From Paraburkholderia silviterrae (GTDB taxonomy: Bacteria; Pseudomonadota; Gammaproteobacteria; Burkholderiales; Burkholderiaceae), in the NCBI RefSeq assembly GCF_004353915.1, contig NZ_SMRP01000003.1:310001-374000 (forward strand): DNA of 64,000 nt. The letters are read 5' to 3'. Made by a program: the position numbers and the translations under genes. Numbering within the stretch: position 1 is the stretch's first letter; every line of letters starts with the position of its first letter. The notes under the pieces were generated by a model that had not been told where the DNA came from, searched no databases, and worked only from the letters and a program-made list of their open reading frames with translations. Below, piece by piece: positions 60,203-64,000 of this stretch.

Positions 60203-61144
60203 GTGACTGCTTCTCTTAGCGGCAACGGCAAGGCGGCCACGCCTGCCACACGTCGCACGTCGCCGATGGCGGCGCTCGCAGACCGCTGGATCCCGAAGCT
60301 GGTGCTCTCGCCCAGCATCCTGATCAGCCTCGTGTTCGTCTACGGCTTCATCGCCATCACCGGCTATTTGTCGCTGTCGAATTCGCGACTGATGCCGCGC
60401 TACGAATTCGCGGGCTTCCAGCGCTACAGCGAGTTGTTCAGCAACGACGTCTGGTGGACGTCGGCGCAGAACCTCGGCTGGTTCGGCGTCCCATTCATCG
60501 GCATCTGTGTGTTTCTCGGGCTCTTTCTCGCGATCCTGCTCGACCAGCAGATCCGCCAGGAAGGCGCGCTGCGCGCGGTGTTCCTCTATCCGATGGCGCT
60601 TTCGTACATCGTGACGGGCACGGCGTGGCAGTGGATCTTCAACCCCGATCTCGGTATTCAGCAGGTGCTCCACGACTGGGGCTGGACGAGCTTCCAGCTC
60701 GGCTGGCTCAACGACCCGGACAAGGCGATTTTCTGTATCGTGGTCGCCGCCGTGTGGCAGTCCACGGGCTTTTGCATGGCGCTGTTCCTGGCAGGCCTGC
60801 GCGGCGTCGACAGCGAAATCTTCAAGGCCGCCCAGGTGGACGGCGCGACGCTGCCCACGATCTACCGCAAGATCGTCATTCCGAGCATGCGCCCCGTGTT
60901 CTTCTCGGTGCTGCTGATCCTGTGCCACATCACGATCAAGACCTTCGACCTCGTCGTTGCACTGACCGCAGGGGGGCCGGGCACGTCGTCGTCGCTGCCG
61001 GCCATCTTCATGTACACGTTTTCGTTCAACCGCGGGCAGCTCGGTGTCGGCGCAGCTTCGTCGATGATGATGCTCGCGACGGTGGTGGCCGTGCTCGTGC
61101 CGCTCATGTACCTGGAATCGAGGAGCACGCGCAATGCAGCCTAA
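60203..61144 (+). CDS. gtsB: Sugar ABC transporter permease, first subunit
   Basis: Encodes 313 residues from a GTG at 60203, which has AGGAG 8 bp upstream; the ORF is open further upstream across the hairpin, which argues against an earlier start. Six hydrophobic segments are visible, and the binding-protein-dependent permease EAA loop is in FKAAQVDGATLPTIYRKIVIPSMRP. It belongs to the MalF/UgpA type. It overlaps the second permease by 11 bp. Confidence 0.9.
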   Translation: MTASLSGNGKAATPATRRTSPMAALADRWIPKLVLSPSILISLVFVYGFIAITGYLSLSNSRLMPRYEFAGFQRYSELFSNDVWWTSAQNLGWFGVPFIGICVFLGLFLAILLDQQIRQEGALRAVFLYPMALSYIVTGTAWQWIFNPDLGIQQVLHDWGWTSFQLGWLNDPDKAIFCIVVAAVWQSTGFCMALFLAGLRGVDSEIFKAAQVDGATLPTIYRKIVIPSMRPVFFSVLLILCHITIKTFDLVVALTAGGPGTSSSLPAIFMYTFSFNRGQLGVGAASSMMMLATVVAVLVPLMYLESRSTRNAA

Positions 61145-61991
61145 GATGAAGGTGAGCCGCGTGTTCGTCTACGCGGCGCTGATCCTGTTCGCGTTGTACT
61201 TTCTGTTCCCGCTCTACGTGATGCTCTCGACGTCGCTCAAGACGCTCGACGAGCTGCACACGGGCAACATGCTCACGCTGCCCGCGCATCCGAGCTTCGC
61301 GCCGTGGTTGAAGGCATGGAGCGGCGCCTGTACCGGCGTGCGCTGTGACGGCATGCAACCGTTCTTCATGAACTCCGTGAAGATGGTGATTCCGGCCGTG
61401 CTGATCTCGTCGATCATCGGCGCGTTCAACGGCTATGTGCTCACGCACTGGCGCTTCCGTGGCGCGGACGCGCTCTTCACGATGCTGCTGGTGGGCTGCT
61501 TCATCCCGTTCCAGGCGATCCTGCTGCCGATGGCGCGTCTCGAAGGCTTCTTCGGCCTCTCGAACACGATTGGCGGGCTGGTTCTCGTGCACGTGGTCTA
61601 CGGCATCGCGTTCACCACGATGTTCTTCCGCAACTTCTACGTGAGCGTGCCCGCCGAGCTCGTGAAGGCCGCGCGCATCGACGGCGCCGGCTTCTTCATG
61701 ATCTTCACGCGCATCATGATGCCGATCTCGCTGCCCATCTTCATGGTGTGTCTGATCTGGCAATTCACGCAGATCTGGAACGACTTCCTGTTCGGTATCG
61801 TGTTCTCGGGCGTCGATTCGATGCCGATCACGGTGGCGCTGAACAATCTCGTGAACACGTCCACGGGCGTGAAGGAATACAACGTCGACATGGCCGGCGC
61901 GATTATCGCCGCGCTGCCCACGCTGCTCGTCTACGTGATCGCCGGCCGCTACTTCGTGCGCGGCCTCACGGCGGGCGCGGTGAAGGGCTAA
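61134..61991 (+). CDS. gtsC: Sugar ABC transporter permease, second subunit
   Basis: A 285-aa MalG/UgpE-type permease with six membrane segments. The EAA loop is in ELVKAARIDGAGFFMIFTRI and the N-terminal region LYFLFPLYVMLSTSLKTLDEL is typical. An insertion with two cysteines (GACTGVRCDGM) lies in the first periplasmic loop. It follows the first permease with an 11-bp overlap and precedes the ATPase gene by 81 bp. Confidence 0.92.
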   Translation: MQPKMKVSRVFVYAALILFALYFLFPLYVMLSTSLKTLDELHTGNMLTLPAHPSFAPWLKAWSGACTGVRCDGMQPFFMNSVKMVIPAVLISSIIGAFNGYVLTHWRFRGADALFTMLLVGCFIPFQAILLPMARLEGFFGLSNTIGGLVLVHVVYGIAFTTMFFRNFYVSVPAELVKAARIDGAGFFMIFTRIMMPISLPIFMVCLIWQFTQIWNDFLFGIVFSGVDSMPITVALNNLVNTSTGVKEYNVDMAGAIIAALPTLLVYVIAGRYFVRGLTAGAVKG

Positions 61992-62072
61992 TACCTGTCG
62001 GCCTGAGTCAGTGCAAAGCACTGGCTCGGGCCCCACGCAGAGCGCTGCGTATCGATTAAAAGGATTCATAGC

Positions 62073-63194
62073 ATGGCAAGCCTTTCCATTCGCGACGTCT
62101 ACAAGACCTACCCGAACGGTGTGCCCGTCCTCAAGGGCGTGAACATCGACATCGAAGACGGCCAGTTCCTGATTCTCGTGGGCGGCTCGGGCTGCGGGAA
62201 GTCGACGCTGCTCAACATGATCGCGGGTCTCGAAACCGTCACCAAGGGCGAGATCTGCATGGACGGCAAGGTCGTCAACAACCTCTCGCCGAAGGACCGG
62301 GACATCGCCATGGTGTTCCAGTCGTACGCGCTCTATCCGTCGATGACGGTGCGCGAGAACATCTCGTTTGGCCTGAACATCCGCAAGGTGCCGAAGGCCG
62401 AGCAGGCGCAGATCGTCGATCGCGTCTCGAGCATGCTGCAGATCCAGCATCTGCTGGACCGCAAGCCGGGCCAGCTCTCGGGCGGCCAGCGCCAGCGTGT
62501 CGCCATGGGCCGCGCGCTCGCGCGCGACCCGATCATGTTCCTGTTCGACGAGCCGCTCTCGAACCTCGACGCGAAGCTGCGCATCGAGATGCGCTCCGAA
62601 ATCAAGCTGCTGCATCAGCGCGTGGGCAAGACGATCGTCTACGTGACGCACGACCAGATCGAGGCGATGACGCTCGGCGACCGCATCGCCGTGATGAAGG
62701 ACGGCATCGTGCAGCAGTTCGGCGCGCCGCAGGAGATCTACGACTCGCCTTCGAATCTCTTCGTGGCGGGCTTCATTGGCGCGCCGCCGATGAACTTCAT
62801 CAATGGCAAGCTGGTGGAGCAGGGCTCGGGCGTCGGCATCGAGCTCGACACGGGCGTCGCGCGCAACGTGCTGAAGCTGCCGTTGTTCGAGGCAAACAAG
62901 CTGCGCAGCCATATTGGCCAGGAGGTGGTGCTGGGGCTGCGCCCGGAGCGCATCACCGACGCGCGCAGCGCGCACGACGGCCACGGTCACGAGCTGCAGC
63001 GCCACACCGTGAAGGTCGACGTGATCGAGCCGACCGGCCCGGACACGCTCGTGTTCGCGCAGGTCAACGGCAAGCGGGTCGTGAGCCGCGTGCACCCGGG
63101 CGCGAATCCGCAGCCGCTCAATAGCATGGAGCTGCTGTTCGATGTCTCGAAGGCCGTGCTGTTCGATCCGAAGACGGAAGCGCGCATCGCCTGA
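62073..63194 (+). CDS. Sugar ABC transporter ATP-binding protein (MalK/UgpC type)
   Basis: A 373-aa ATPase. Walker A GGSGCGKST, signature LSGGQRQRVAMGRALARD, Walker B IMFLFDEPLSNLD and the H-loop VYVTHDQIEAMTL are all present. The C-terminal ~130 residues form the TOBE/MalK-type regulatory domain (LRPERITDAR; VDVIEPTGPDTLVF). It powers the two permeases before it and ends the operon at a terminator. Confidence 0.93.
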   Translation: MASLSIRDVYKTYPNGVPVLKGVNIDIEDGQFLILVGGSGCGKSTLLNMIAGLETVTKGEICMDGKVVNNLSPKDRDIAMVFQSYALYPSMTVRENISFGLNIRKVPKAEQAQIVDRVSSMLQIQHLLDRKPGQLSGGQRQRVAMGRALARDPIMFLFDEPLSNLDAKLRIEMRSEIKLLHQRVGKTIVYVTHDQIEAMTLGDRIAVMKDGIVQQFGAPQEIYDSPSNLFVAGFIGAPPMNFINGKLVEQGSGVGIELDTGVARNVLKLPLFEANKLRSHIGQEVVLGLRPERITDARSAHDGHGHELQRHTVKVDVIEPTGPDTLVFAQVNGKRVVSRVHPGANPQPLNSMELLFDVSKAVLFDPKTEARIA

Positions 63195-63225
63195 TCGCAG
63201 TGCGCCGGGTTTTCCTGGCGCGATA

Positions 63226-63267
63226 AAAAAGCCCCATTCTCTGCGAGCGCAGTGAATGGGGCTTTTT
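63226..63267. terminator. Bidirectional terminator after the sugar ABC operon
   Basis: AAAAAGCCCCATT (63226-63238) pairs with AATGGGGCTTTTT (63255-63267). A and T tracts on the two sides allow it to stop both the ABC operon and the convergent Smr gene. Confidence 0.92.
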
Positions 63268-63296
63268 ATATCCGGCCGCGCTGGCGATGGGATCGA

Positions 63297-64000
63297 TCAG
63301 CGCGCGTGCGGGTGATGCTGTCCATGCCCGTGCGCATGCGGCTGCAACAGCACGAGCACCGCGCCCGCGCCGCCGTCGTGCGGCCGCGCCTGGCAAAATG
63401 CGATGACTTCTTCCTTCTGCACGAGCCACGCGCGCACCTTGCCCTTGAGCACCGGCTCCTTGCCCACGGAGCCGAGCCCCTTGCCGTGAATCACGCGCAC
63501 GCAGCGCAGCCCGCGCTTGCCCGCCTCGCGGATGAAGGTCTGCAGCGCCTCGCGCGCTTCCTCGCGGCGCATGCCATGCAGGTCGAGCTGCGCCTGCACG
63601 ATCCACGCACCGCGCCGCAGCTTCTTGACGATTTCCTCGCTCACGCCGGGGCGGTGGTAGTAGAGCGAGTCGTCGGTGTCGAGCAAGGCTTCGGGGTCGA
63701 AGTCGTCGGAAATCGCTTCGTGCAGGACCGCCTGCTCGTCGAGCCGCGTTTGCAGCGGCAGCGGCACGGGCGCCGCGCGTCGGGGCTGCGCGCGCGGCGG
63801 CTGCTTGAGCTGCGCCACCTGGCCGATCTCGCGGCGAAACAGGTCGCTGTCGGCGGCGGCTTCCACGCGCGCCGCCTTGGCGGCCGCGCGCTCGCGTTCG
63901 CGCTGGCGCGTTTGTGTCTTGAGCGCGTCGCGCAGGCCGCCGAGGCCGGCGAAGCCGGTGGTGGCCTTGCCGGGTTCGGCCGCGGGCGTGACGGCAGGCG
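63297..64000 (-). CDS. Smr-domain protein (partial, 5' end beyond window)
   Basis: The C-terminal part of a MutS2-type Smr endonuclease-like protein: LDLHGMRREEAREAL and VIHGKGLGS are the two Smr motifs with the LDLHG and HGKG signatures. Upstream the frame remains open without a stop to the window edge (…FAGLGGLRDALKTQTRQRER…), so translation starts outside; the apparent start near 63866 is only an internal GTG. The protein ends in a His/Gly-rich tail (HAHGHGQHHPHAR). Smr proteins may cut branched DNA or act in RNA quality control. Confidence 0.88.
   Translation of the reverse strand, partial: PAVTPAAEPGKATTGFAGLGGLRDALKTQTRQRERERAAAKAARVEAAADSDLFRREIGQVAQLKQPPRAQPRRAAPVPLPLQTRLDEQAVLHEAISDDFDPEALLDTDDSLYYHRPGVSEEIVKKLRRGAWIVQAQLDLHGMRREEAREALQTFIREAGKRGLRCVRVIHGKGLGSVGKEPVLKGKVRAWLVQKEEVIAFCQARPHDGGAGAVLVLLQPHAHGHGQHHPHAR

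Noticed and set aside
61104-63095. 663-codon minus-strand frame over the sugar ABC genes
   Set aside because: Shadow of the permease and ATPase genes; its composition is rich in Arg, His and Asp and it has no domain.
1-64000. CRISPR array
   Set aside because: No series of short direct repeats with regular unique spacers was seen; the only multi-copy repeat is the three-copy unit around the replicon.

Overview
The window is a high-GC beta-proteobacterial chromosome segment. Gene content and order (ribD-ribE, ribBA-ribH-nusB, a glucokinase fused to an RpiR/HexR regulator beside pgl and zwf, a sugar ABC operon, YggT next to a tRNA-Gly) point to Burkholderiaceae, most likely Paraburkholderia, Caballeronia or Burkholderia. 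The genus is inferred from recognised proteins, not from a search.

Layout. (1) 1-7,472 is core chromosome: a PoxB-like TPP enzyme, tRNA-Leu(CAA), hemN, a YkgJ cysteine-cluster protein, a DUF1439 lipoprotein, uppP and trmB. (2) 7,473-33,311 is a 25.8 kb accessory region made of two elements stacked on one tRNA-Gly(CCC) gene. Element A (8.2 kb, 7,473-15,672) lies on the 3' side of the tRNA. It carries a toxin/antitoxin/SecB-like chaperone module, a serine recombinase, a Rep_trans-like replication protein with small neighbours, and a 648-aa tyrosine integrase beside the tRNA. Element B (17.6 kb, 15,708-33,266) lies on the 5' side and splits the gene in the anticodon arm. It carries an HTH/ImmA-IrrE gene pair, a ParA module, two regulators around a palindromic operator, HEPN-like and PD-(D/E)xK-like proteins, a 381-aa integrase, a primase-helicase replicon bracketed by three copies of a covarying repeat, an unrecognised 426-aa protein and a type II-A-like retron (ncRNA, NDT-like effector, reverse transcriptase). 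The only intact tRNA-Gly (15,673-15,747) sits between the elements. The displaced original 3' end is at 7,473-7,496 and the orphaned original 5' half at 33,267-33,306. (3) 33,312-64,000 is core chromosome again: YggT, EthD, LysE exporter, gabD, ubiD, lytic transglycosylase, aminotransferase, nusB-ribH-ribBA, a chromosomal higBA pair, an MsbA-like ABC exporter, ribE-ribD, hemL, EVE protein, Bcr-type MFS pump, zwf-pgl-glk/hexR, the divergent sugar ABC operon, and a Smr-domain gene cut by the window end.

How the genes work together. zwf, pgl and the glucokinase/HexR fusion form one left-facing operon for glucose catabolism; the sugar ABC transporter faces right. Between them a perfect 19-bp palindrome overlaps the -10 boxes of two divergent sigma70-like promoters, so one regulator, probably the RpiR/HexR half of the fusion, could control both uptake and oxidation. 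The riboflavin genes lie in two clusters; RibBA has lost the recognisable GTP cyclohydrolase II motif. In the island, two addiction or defence systems (the chaperone-dependent TA module and the retron) sit on elements that also carry their own replication and partition genes.

The strongest new leads are the retron, whose promoter, ncRNA, effector and RT can all be read and which has an extra gene behind it; the three-gene TAC module; the covarying repeats around a replicon with a duplicated primase domain; and the two-sided occupation of one tRNA gene.
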